Positions 49,164 to 60,800 of a DNA stretch of 64,000 nt are shown in pieces. The translations under genes and the position numbers were made by a program. The stretch is from Setaria digitata (lineage: Eukaryota; Nematoda; Chromadorea; Rhabditida; Setariidae): NCBI GenBank assembly GCA_003640385.1, contig RCAB01000281.1:1-64000 (forward strand), given 5' to 3'. Numbering within the stretch: position 1 is the first letter of the stretch; each line of letters starts with the position of its first letter. The notes under the pieces are model-generated. The model did not search any database and was not told the origin of the DNA. It saw only the letters and a list, made by a program, of their open reading frames with translations.

Positions 49164-49867
49164 CTTTCTTCTTTTTATAGAATGTAAATACTTGCCTAAA
49201 TTTTACTGCTTATAAACTTCATCGATTAAACTTTTAATTTTTCAAATTCTTTTCATGAATCTTAATTATAGCTTAAAAATAACATAGTTCTCTTTGCAGA
49301 AATCTCAAACATAGCATATAATTTATAAAATTAAATTTACAGCTGTGAAACCTCGAATTAATTAGAATTACAATTTTTCAAATCTACGGCCTAAAGTCGG
49401 GTTTTTAAAAATTTATAACTTAAAAAAATCATCGATTCAATTTTTAAAAATCTTTTGGTGTGACTAATTTTGATTTATACATCCACTTAATTTTACAAAT
49501 TTAGGACTTTAGACTGTTCAAATTCACAATATGGAATTTCTGTTTCTGAATTTCTTGACTTCGAAAATTCTCAAAAGAGAAAACTGAGCCTTTACGATTT
49601 TTAGATCTCTAATAGCTAAGGCATGTGAGAAAGATCTGTTCAAAACGAACTGTTCTCGGCAACATATGAGATTTCATCGATCAATTAGGTACTTTTTTTT
49701 TTCCTCTTCATTAAGGATGATTTTTTGAAGTTACAAGAAGTGAATGCGACCCTTCTGGACAATGGGTTCCGGCCATCCGTGCCGGAAATGTAACGAACTT
49801 CCAAGCACATTGTCATGTTTCCAAACATGAAATCAAGAAAATTCCAGGACTGCATCGGATTTTTTAA
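47205..49867 (+). CDS. Stargazin/TARP-like (CACNG family) four-transmembrane protein
   Basis: Eight exons join in frame: 47205-47319, 47673-47831, 48064-48141, 48323-48463, 48719-48855, 49018-49112, 49605-49688, 49738-49867, giving 312 residues. Relatives are auxiliary subunits of AMPA-type glutamate receptors (C. elegans STG proteins) or of calcium channels. TM1 (~20-40) leads to NWLYT, matching the DYWLYSR of vertebrate TARPs. A long first extracellular loop has the claudin-like GPWLFCW and a later FHC, plus two N-glycosylation sites (NNT, NAT). TM2 ~121-146, TM3 ~153-177, and HYSYGYSF before TM4 ~209-230 match the family's SYGWSF. The cytoplasmic tail is basic, then Cys-rich, ending in HRIF. 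An alternative short last exon at 49300-49321 would end KHSI. Exon 1 is duplicated in the assembly, so the true start copy is unclear. Confidence 0.85.
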
Positions 49868-51519
49868 ACAGTGAATGTTAGTGGTCCACGTCCATCAAAA
49901 GACCGACTGCCATTGCTGGTGTACTAAAACAGTAAACAAAAGAAAAAAAAAAAAAAACGGATCAACTGGAACTTGGAGGCTGACACCTCACATGACTTCC
50001 GAATTTGCATCTTTTTTTTCGGGATCAGTTTTTTCATTTTGTTTAAAAACGATTAATTAAATGGCTCGAAGAGATTTTAAGATGCTTTTAAATGAAACTA
50101 TATAAAATTAGTAATCAAAGATTATTAATTTCATTTAATTTTAGGAAAAAAACTATAAGTGGAAAATTGTTTTATTTCAAGTTATTGTACTGGTGTTGCA
50201 AACTGTGTTGCTAATAAATGATTGACATTAGATATTTAATGGCTATTTAATATAGTGGTTATTATCAGAAATGAATCAGTAATGATTACAATTTGATTGT
50301 TCTGAAGGCTAATCTAATTTTTATGAGATTACTCGTAGCAACATCAGCAGTGAGAATTACCTGATCGGGAAGTAATTAATATGAGGAAGCATATTTCACC
50401 GAAAGATTTGAATAGCAATTGTAATTACTACCTTTTCCTTTTCTGATAATTATTATCATTATCAAATGATAACTGTAAAATACATGTAACATATAAACGC
50501 AGTAGGGACCAAGTAATTATCACATCAATAGAGGATATCAGTGAAATATGATGCAATATTGCGATATCTTAATTGCATCTAATCATTATAATAACAAAAC
50601 ACTCAAATTTAGCAAAATTAAAAACATATGCAAAATTAAAGGATTACAGACTACCGGTTTTAATGGTCACTGCAAGGATTCAGCAAATGTTGCAAAATTG
50701 GAAAATGAATTTTAATTGATACTATTCACAAACAAAAAGAAAAATACCTGATTTTCATGATTTTTTCCCTTACCCTATCTCTCCCCCGTATCTTCCCGAA
50801 AAGACAACAGTGATTTAGAGGGAACTGAACATACTTATCTCCATTCAACGTTAAGTTTGCTTGGAATTAAATTCATAAATTTTATTAAGCTGGATCATTG
50901 ATCACTTCCCTACATTTAATCCATTTGTAGTTTTCAATACTTTTTTCATAATTTTCAATCACTTAAAACTGTTCCAGTAGAACATAAGCAGAAGACGTCA
51001 ATAAGCGAAATGCTGATATTTCAAATGCATACTAATCAAATTTAGCAAAGAAAATTTTCAAAATGTTAATTTTTTCTCTTCATCGAAAAGGAAAAAGAAG
51101 AAAGGAACACAAATGGACGTGACGTATTTATGATTTTGGTTTTAATGAAAAATGTGTTGGTGATAAGTGGCTTTTCGGGAATTTCGCGTTACTTTTGCTC
51201 GTTTCATTCGTTCGACGTCCTGCAGCAACGATCGAAAAAACACACAAAACTGCATAGCATATCTGATCAGCCTAAAATAATTTCCATTATAAATCTGAAC
51301 CTTAATGTTAATATAAATCTCAATCATGTTTGCACATATCCTAATATATGCAAAATGCCAATTTCATCAATTCAATTCAAAATTTTCATATTATCAAAAC
51401 AGACAACCTGATGGGAGTGAGTGGAAAAGTAAAATACACTAATATCACTAACATTAATCGGACATATTTTGTTCGTGTATTCTATTGATTCATAATTAAT
51501 TACAGTTCGACAAAAATTA
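49868..51519. other. Convergent intergenic region, TARP-like gene to MADD gene
   Basis: Both neighbours end here. A GC-richer patch at 51140-51330 reads openly on both strands. The minus-strand reading follows a possible acceptor (GCTGCAG) and looks weakly coding; it might be an alternative last exon or 3' untranslated region of the MADD gene. A second patch at 49878-49926 may be a further exon-like remnant after the TARP stop. Confidence 0.4.
50213..50218 (+). terminator. Candidate poly(A) signal of the TARP-like gene
   Basis: AATAAA lies 346 bases past the long-form stop, preceded by a GT-rich stretch. Confidence 0.35.
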
Positions 51520-51828
51520 TTAGCCATCGATTGAACCGTTTGAAAGAATTTTACTGGATGTTGAATTTACGCTTGATGCAGAAGCAATATCAATTGCCTT
51601 ATGATCCCGGGTATCTGATGATTGTTCCGTGTAGCGTACGGAAAATACACGATGTAATACCCATGCAATTTGTGATGCCTGAATCATGCAAAAAAAAAAA
51701 AAAAAAAAAAGAAAAAAAAAACAACAATAAATACAACAACAACAATAACAATAATATTTAATAATAATAATAGTAATAATAATAATATTAATACATAATA
51801 ATATTATAATAATAATAATATAATAATA

Positions 51829-51895
<67 letters not shown>

Positions 51896-54800
51896 GAGTA
51901 AAAACAACCAACAACAATAGCAATAAAGGTGCTACTTTAAAATAAATAAATACTAACAAATATCCAGAGTACATTACTGAAATCAACATGCAGTTTGGTT
52001 ACATTTTAGAAATTCCAGATAATAATCACTTTAAAAATTAATGCTGTGCGATTAACCATTTAAGTTCGATGATTACTGATAACGATAAGAAAGAACCAAG
52101 TTTAAAATACTTGTGACTTGAATGACAAAACAAAAAAAAACAACAAAAAGAATGGAATATTCATAGACATGCAGCAAACAACTATTTGCTATTGCTACTT
52201 AAAGGTATGCAAATCTGACCGAATCAGTAGGATTGCTAACTAAAAAGTAAGTAAAGTTAGAGGAAATCAGATCACGATCTGTACCTGAAGGAAATTTTAA
52301 AAATATACTTTCGAAATTTTATATTTAAATCTTACCATTTGCGATAAATAACGCCGTTGTATCAGTTCATTCTTCTTACGATCTATAATATATAATGATT
52401 TATGTATGAATGAACTGAAAGTATTTAAGGAAAAAAAATTTCTGCTCTTTGAATTTTCATAAAAATTGGACAGATGAGAATTGTCCTTTGCCTACGACCT
52501 GATTATCCCAATGGTGAAGCAAGACTAAAGGATACTGGGATAAAAAACCGATGGAATTTAAATAAATTAAAATGAAGTAATCACAAGATTACAATATCTT
52601 TTGCATCCTTTATTCATATCTACGAGAGACAGCAGCAACTTAAAAAATTCGGTTAATTCACAGATGACCGAAAAAGCAAAAAAAATTACTGGATATTTTT
52701 ACTTGAAAAAAGCTTACCGTATTCTTCGAGAACGAATACATTTCCACCAAATGTGTTACATTTCTTGATGTTACTCAATTCAACAAAATGCTTAAAACAA
52801 ACCGGAAATTAGGAAGGTAATTTTTTTTAAAAATATACAATTTGTTAACATTTCTTGAATTTTTACAACAATAGATATCATTACCTGTCTTTCCTCGAAA
52901 AGCAACGCTATACCATCAATTCTCACTTGCAACAATCCACCTTGATTTGATTCCATATCTTGAACTGGAAATTCACCACCCAAATCTCGTCCAGATAGTG
53001 TAACTTTGCCTCGTACTGCAGCTCGTTCCATTGCTTCCTTCATCGCAGTATACAATTCACGACACTAAAAATTTAGAAAAAAAGACTGAAAAATTAATAG
53101 TTAAAATAATTACTAACCAAGATTTCAGTATATTATATATGCGGAAAGAAAGTATATTAGGAAAACAAATTATTTGAAATGATGCTTATCAAATCTAAAT
53201 TTTTACATTATGTTTTATCAAACAAGTCTCAACCATAATAATTCTTCTGGTCTATAAAGTTGAAAAAAAAAAAACGTCTAATGCATAAGTGTGTATATAA
53301 AATACTTCAGTATAACCTTTCTTGTATAAAATTTGTGCATGTGTACTTTTCCTTCATGACGTCGCCATAAGCATAGAACACGTGTTTTAGGTGAGTAAGT
53401 CATATTTACTATACGTTCATACCACCAACGTTCCGTGATAGCACCTGTTACTGCACGAAGTACTACTGCGTCATCGCATACCTAAAATATTGAAAATATT
53501 TTTTTTTAAAAAAAAAAGGTACCCAAAATTAAACTTGAGAAAAAATTACAGTAACATCATAGAAAAATTACTTACTATTTTGAATGAGGGAATATAATAA
53601 GTTAAGTCTTGAAATTTCAAAAATATGGAAGGATTTTAATTTAATTTTCATTTACTTCCACAAACATCATTGGATCTTGTGCCGTAGCTCCTTCATGAAC
53701 AGTAAACGATTGTTTCTGAATAAGGCGACTTCCGAGCGGTTTTAAAGGTATTCCATTACTTTGCTAAAATCAAATGTTCCAATTAATCACAGTTATAATT
53801 TCGATGTGACAGATGAGTTTAATTAGAAATTTCTAAATGGCTTTTCTCGTCATTTACTCCATTTAAAAAAGGATTGATTCCTGAAGAAAGGATAGAAACT
53901 ATCAAATTCTTTTTAATTAATCTATTATTATATTAATTAGCAGTTAGGCATATTGATATGAAGGTTAAATAAAATAGAGCATAATTTCTAATACATACGG
54001 TTTTCGGAAGATCATCCAGCAGCTGATTGATGGTTTTTGAATAAACCAATCCAATATGAGCTTTACCTAACAAACGTCGTATTTTCTGAAATTTGGTCTG
54101 AGTTTTTAAATTTAAGTTACTACAACATAACTAAACTAATGTAACGATTAAGCAGATTAACTGATATCAGTTCAGGCCACCTACTTAAGCACATTTTACC
54201 ATGATGAGATATCGGTCACATCATACATCGTAAGACAATCTCCTTAAGAAAGTTCAAAATACAAAACATTAAATCACTTCGCTGATCCACTAGACAGTAG
54301 CATAAAAATTATAAAATTTAAAAGCAAATCGATAGAAACAAAGAAAAAAAAAACGATTCTAATTATAATTAAAGAAATACTACCACAGAAAATGTTAGCA
54401 ACCTAAAATTATTAATAGTCAGAAATTTCTCCCCCTAATAAATAATTAATTCTAAATGATAAGGAATTTTCTTCTCTCTCTCTCTTCTTTTTCTTCAATT
54501 TTAAAATAAACAAAAAGTAAACCTGTTGAACAGCTCGTTGACCAGCACCACACATAATCATATATGCTGTTAAATTATGAAGTAATGTAGACAGAAGGTG
54601 ATCCTCGTCTAATTCTAAACGTCGTTTCTCAGATTCCGACAAACTACAATAACGATCAATCATTTCACATGGTTCTTGATCCATTCCTATGATATCTCGT
54701 TCCTGTGCGACGACATCAAAAAATGCGTTCTCCCAAAAATCCATCTTTTGCCAGAGCGGATTCGGTGAAGGCACTGAATAAATTTTTATAAATGAAATTT

Positions 54801-57800
54801 ATTGAAATGTTGAAGTAATTTGGATTAGAAAAGCAATCATTTTTTCCTTTTCTTAGTATTGATCAAGTTCATTACTGCAGTACAATCAAACGCGGTGTAC
54901 AATTCTTCTTAATAGATTATGAGGATAAATGTTTTCACGAACATATTTGCTGTGAAAAATGATCAGATAAGCAGTTGGTATTTTATGATTTTAGAAATAT
55001 ATCGCAGAACAAAACTGAGTCGAATAAGTTACTGAGTTAAAAAATTTTAAAAGTAAATCAAATATTACATATCAAATCTTGATAAATGAAATGCCGAACT
55101 GTTTTTACATCAGATGAAACACGTGAAGACGTTGAATCAAAAGACAAACTATCTGGAGGATGTAGATGAAGGCGTGATTTCTAAAAAGAACCGTTGATTA
55201 ATTATATTCATTTTGCAATGACAATTTCAAATTTACATGCAGATTTAAAATGAATTGAATAAATTAACAGTCATTTTGTCTTTATTGAATTCCAATTATT
55301 AGATTGAAGCCCATGTTATATATTTTTTGCCTGTTAAATATTCGATTTCACTGAATAATTAATGGAAAGACAAATAAAACATTTTTCAAATTCAAATATT
55401 TCTAAAATCCAAGAAATATTTCGCAATGAGAAGATTCATCATATTGGCAATAAACTAACAAGAGTTGAACTGAGTGATGAACGTCTGGATGTACTTATAC
55501 TACTTTCCATCTTATCATCTGGATTAGATTTCAATTCCGAATTTTTCTTTTCAGATGAAATGTTATTATTTGTCTTCGTTGCTTGCTCGGAATTTCTAAG
55601 TTGTACTGACTGCGTATCAACACATATGGTTTGCCGGGCAGTTGGTCGTGGCGGAAGTGGCGGTGGTGGACCAGAAGCTGAAATGTAAATTTAATGATTT
55701 ATTGGTGATTAATTTCGATCTTAGATCAAGTAAGAGAAAACACCTCGGATATTACAGAAAATGCTCGAATATAATTTTGAATATCTGGTGAGAGGTCTGA
55801 CTTTAAGCAACAACTTACGTAATACGATTTCATACGTTTCACGAGAACTACGTGGTGGAATGGATGGCTTATTGGCTTGGCATACAGGTAACGGTATAGT
55901 TGGTGGTGGAGGTGGGATCGGAAATTGTGGTGGACGTGGAGGGGGCGAAATATCGTGTTGGTGTCGTTGCACATCATATGATGATGAGGATGGAGTATTA
56001 AGCTGAAAAAAAAGTTCTTTATTTCTCAACATATCACATTTAACTGAAAGAAAAAAGTCTTACTGTAAACTTTCTAAGTAAATTTTATTCCACTTTCGAT
56101 TTTTTTTTTTTTTTTTGAAAAGCAATAAAGGAGAAATTTACCAAACTTCCGGAAGCACTCGGCGGTGATGCCATCCCGCTCTCTTTTGTCCAATAATGAG
56201 AATGGGCAATTTCAAGCACATGAAACAGTGAAGCTAGGCCATTGGAACCGGACGAATTATAGGAATATTCCAGGCCAGCAATGCATGTTTGCAAAGCTTT
56301 CAAATATCCTTTATATTGATTTCGTGTTAATTGCTGAAATTGGTATTTATGCGGTCTAGTCAAATTCCCTTAATCTTTCGGCCTAAAAGTATTCAAAAAT
56401 TTAAAAAGAAAGAGAAATGGATTTTTGAAAAGTTCAATTTACCATATCTTGCATGAATTCATCCTCGAAATGCTGCACATCAAGACCAAGATTTAACTTT
56501 GAACAAACAAGTTGCCTTAAACTTTCATCTTCCATTAATCGTTTCAATTTCGGATATGTAAATACTCCAACTCCTTGTCCAGCTAAGATTTGATCACATA
56601 TTTCGCGAACAACTTGTTGATTCTTACTAAATTATTTCATCAAATCAATATCATTATGAATATCAGGCTAAAATAAGGAAATCCAGTTTAACTTGAACAA
56701 AGATTGCAAAGCGCTATCATATTTTCGAGAATTTTTTAATTAAACCGAAAGAATTTTTTCACATCTTTATTAATAAAAAAAAATCATAATTTTTAACCAT
56801 TTAGTTCAAAGATGAGGGAAATAAATGATTGTTGATATGGCATATTTCATATATAATCCTATCCTAATTAACATGGAAACACAGTACCAACGAAAAATGT
56901 CCCATTCCAAGTAAGCAATCAAATAATTTTAGGGAATTTTTTCTTTTTAAAAACTTACCTAAATACGATTAAAATTTTAAAACAAAAAACAAAACCTTTG
57001 TTGTGCTGCTGTATTGGTATTTTTACTGCCAATTACATTACTTTTTGTCTTTACAAGATGTTGGCTTTGTTCGACACGATTTGCTGCAGCTAAAGCAATC
57101 GGTCGTACCGCTTTATCGCGTATTGCTTGAGCTTTTGGAGCTGTACGATATAAAACCTGTAAAATATTTTATTCAAAACAAAAGCAAAATATTTGTTTGG
57201 TTGAAAAACAAACTCCTTTCTGATTCATTAATAATCCATATTGTATGGAATATAAAATGAAATAAATTAGGAAGAGGAGAGACAGGAAGAAAGAAAAAGA
57301 AAAGCTTTATCTAATATTCTAATTTATTGTTTTCTTCAGTTATATTCACTTACATCATAACAATCAAAAAAAAAAAAAAAAAAAGTGAAAATTTAGTGAA
57401 TTCAAGATACAAGAAAAAAGATAAGACTTAATGGAGAAATAAACCTGATTCAGCATATCATGGCTTTTTTCAGCATAACCATTAAGTGCATTCATGAATT
57501 GTGGCCCAAGAACCTTCTCACCTGAATCTGCTAAATGAGCCAAACCCTATAAGCATGTAAATTTTTCAATACTTTCATTATCCAACAGAACAATTCACTC
57601 ATTAAATAATCTAAGTGTGAAATAAATGAAATCTTGGTAGCATCAATATTTGCAAGGATATCGACTGCAAACCTTAATACTAGGCACTTTTAATGGTGAT
57701 GTCTTGGAGGTTGTTGTACCAGTTGAACTTCCGGACTGTGACGATAGTCTGCGAGATGTTAGAGAGTGACGATCATTTACCGGTGTAGTTTCATTTAAAG

Positions 57801-60800
57801 GATGAAACGAGAAGTCACCCTTAATGATTGGATTATTTTAATAGAACAAAAAAAAAGTTTAATAAATATGGATTAAATACAGAATTTGAAGACTTCATAT
57901 AAGAGTAGCAACCATCTCTTGGAACTTACTCTGCAATCCGATTTTAATGCCAAATTTTCCGCAAGTCTTGCAAAATCAGCTTCACTATCCATTGCGGATG
58001 TAGAAATTGACGAAGATGGCGTTGACCTGAAGTGTTATGTTAAGTAAAATAAAACAAGCGGGAGATAACAAAATGCATTGATAAAATAATTAATGATAAT
58101 TTTAATCAGTTCATTACTTCGCGAAATTTAAACTAGCAAAATTTAAATTACCGTCCACTACTTGTCGAACTATCAGCCGAATGTATACTTTCACTTTTTG
58201 GAATAGCAAGAGTCAGTGGTTCCCTATAAACATTGTCTACTTCTCCAAGTGGTTTTGATGCTCCTGGAAAGAAATTTTAAGATTCTCCAAAGCAAGTTGT
58301 TTTAAATTTCAAAGAGTAGAAAAAAAAGAAAAGACAGTGAATATTCAAATTAATGCTTTAAATCCAATTTTCCAGTTCCACCGCAGACTATAATATTAAC
58401 AAATGAAAAAATATCCGAAATTATTATATTCACTTTTCAGCCACATATTTTTTAGCAATATAATTACAAAAAACGTTTTTATCATTAAAAGTTTATAATT
58501 ACCATTGGTAATTAGTTAACTAGCGATTACCAAATTGGCAAACTTTCGATTAGCAAACAGTTCTCAATCTTTCGATGGATATAAAAGAGATTAATTATTC
58601 TGAATCATTCATTTTGATCAATCTTTTAATGAAACTATCCGATGAATGATGAAAGAAAGGATTTATGATACCAATAGATATATCAACTTGATCAGGTGTA
58701 TCGAATAGATCATCAATACTGGAAAAGCTTTCACCGTCGGTATTTCCAGCATCACTTATTTCATCACCATTTGAGTCTACAAAATAGATTCTATAAAGAA
58801 ATCTGTAGAAGAAAAAAGGAGCTTCAGCACTTTCAACACTGAGTATATGGAAACAAACTTTAAATGATACTCACTGATATTACTGGTAGCCAAAAAAATT
58901 ATTACCAATTAATAAAACGATATTAAATTTTTGGAAGCTCCCTTCTGTTTTATGCTTCCTACGTTTGATTGATAATACAGTAAGTTTGAAAGCGATAATT
59001 ACCTGAAGCGCTGTTTTGTCGCTCCGATGCGACCTGTCGCCAAGCATCGATAAGCGCCGAATCGTCCGAATACACCTAAAAAAAATATACCCTTTCTTTG
59101 TATTCTCCACAACTATTCATTATTCGCTCTTCTGATATATCTTATTTAAAATAATAGTTTTCATCCTTTGATTAGTTAAAATATCTACGACTTTCTTCAT
59201 AATTAGCCTAAATATTAATTACTTTTCTTATTTTCTTTTCTCTTGCTCGAATATTTTAACACTCAGACAAAAACAATCTCTTTTTTTTTTTTTTTTAATG
59301 ATAAAAAGAAACAAACAGTAAAATGAATAGGCATCAAAGTTTCATTGAACCATTTCCCTTTATCACCAATTTGTCTTGGATCATCTGTTCCTGCCTGTAC
59401 TCGTACATATGTTTCATTATGTGGGCATAATGAACATTCCGCAAAATATTCCACAGCTTGAGTTCTTAAAAAATTTTTTGATGCAAAGAAGGAAAAAGAA
59501 AAAAAAAAAAAAAAAAAATGGGAAATAAATTTGAAACAGTTTACCTTTTGATGAATTTTTACATAAAATTAAATTAAAATTCCTGAAATTTAATTAGGAC
59601 TAACTTGCAAAGTTCAGAAATAAATCGCGTATATTGCGGACGGCTACGTAGGAATGATTCTGTTTGAAGTGCGACAACTGGTCGAGGATAAAGACGCAAC
59701 GTACGTGTGTGCTCACAGAAATTTGCAAATACATTTGCACTATTAAAAAAACGTATCTAAAAATTGACCAAATTTTGATTAATTGGAAATACTTTCGAAT
59801 TAATTAAAAGAAATGATGATAACAAACCATGGCAACACGGACGGCAATATCAACAACGTCACTATCTAATGTATAATTAGACGCAATATTATCATTATTT
59901 TCCGATTCCATTTCCGGTACATTCAGCAGTAATTTACCCAATGATTCCCGTAAACTATCCTGAAATATTACATGAAAATTATCACCATTATTAAATATAA
60001 AATCATCATTGATAATTATAACCTTTAATTCGGTACAATCAGGTTCTGGCATATCAGGTATGCTAATTTCATCAGGTATTAATAACTGATTGGTATCAAG
60101 ATCGACAACGATAACATCACTTGGTATATCAATTGCTTTATGAGCGAAAAATGATGCTGGCACACCGATTACGAATGGTGTAGGCGCATAAAGTAACTAA
60201 AAAATATTTAATTTTTTAGAACTTTAATTTTTATGAAAATATTTTACGAATATTTTTTCTGTTATAGAATTAAAGGAAAAAAAAACGAATATTTTAAATA
60301 TTTTTCAACATTTTCCATGAATTTAAATCATATACATCTATATATTCTATTGAATTTTATAATTATAGATATGTAATTATAAATTAAAAAAATAATATTT
60401 TGATGCAAATATATAATTAAAAATTAATATACCATATTTTGATATTTTTGACAATTCAAAATATTTTTTAAATTAATTTTCAATAATTTAATAAATTCCA
60501 TCTTTTAATGAAGCAAAATTTTTTATGAATAAATATTTGAGCAATTATTATGTTCAAAATATTCCTCAACTTGACATATTTCACTTATATTCATTTTACA
60601 GCTTTTACTTTTTATCAGATATCAATGCGTAACAAAGGTACTATTCCCTTATAAATGACATAAAAAATTTTACAGTTTAATTTATTGCATTTCAATATAT
60701 ATATATATATACCTACACTAAAATGTGGCCGATAAATGAATATTATGGTATTCCTACTAATATCAAGAGAAAAGTTCAAATTTTATGAAATTTAAAAGTG

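Noticed and set aside
49754..49835. Two strong hairpins (TTCCGGC/GCCGGAA and CATGTTT/AAACATG) as a structured RNA
   Set aside because: Both fall inside a good coding exon for the TARP tail, so codon content explains the GC richness. The pairing may be chance.
55362..56006. Plus-strand frames with Gly-rich content
   Set aside because: They are antisense of the Pro-rich MADD exons.
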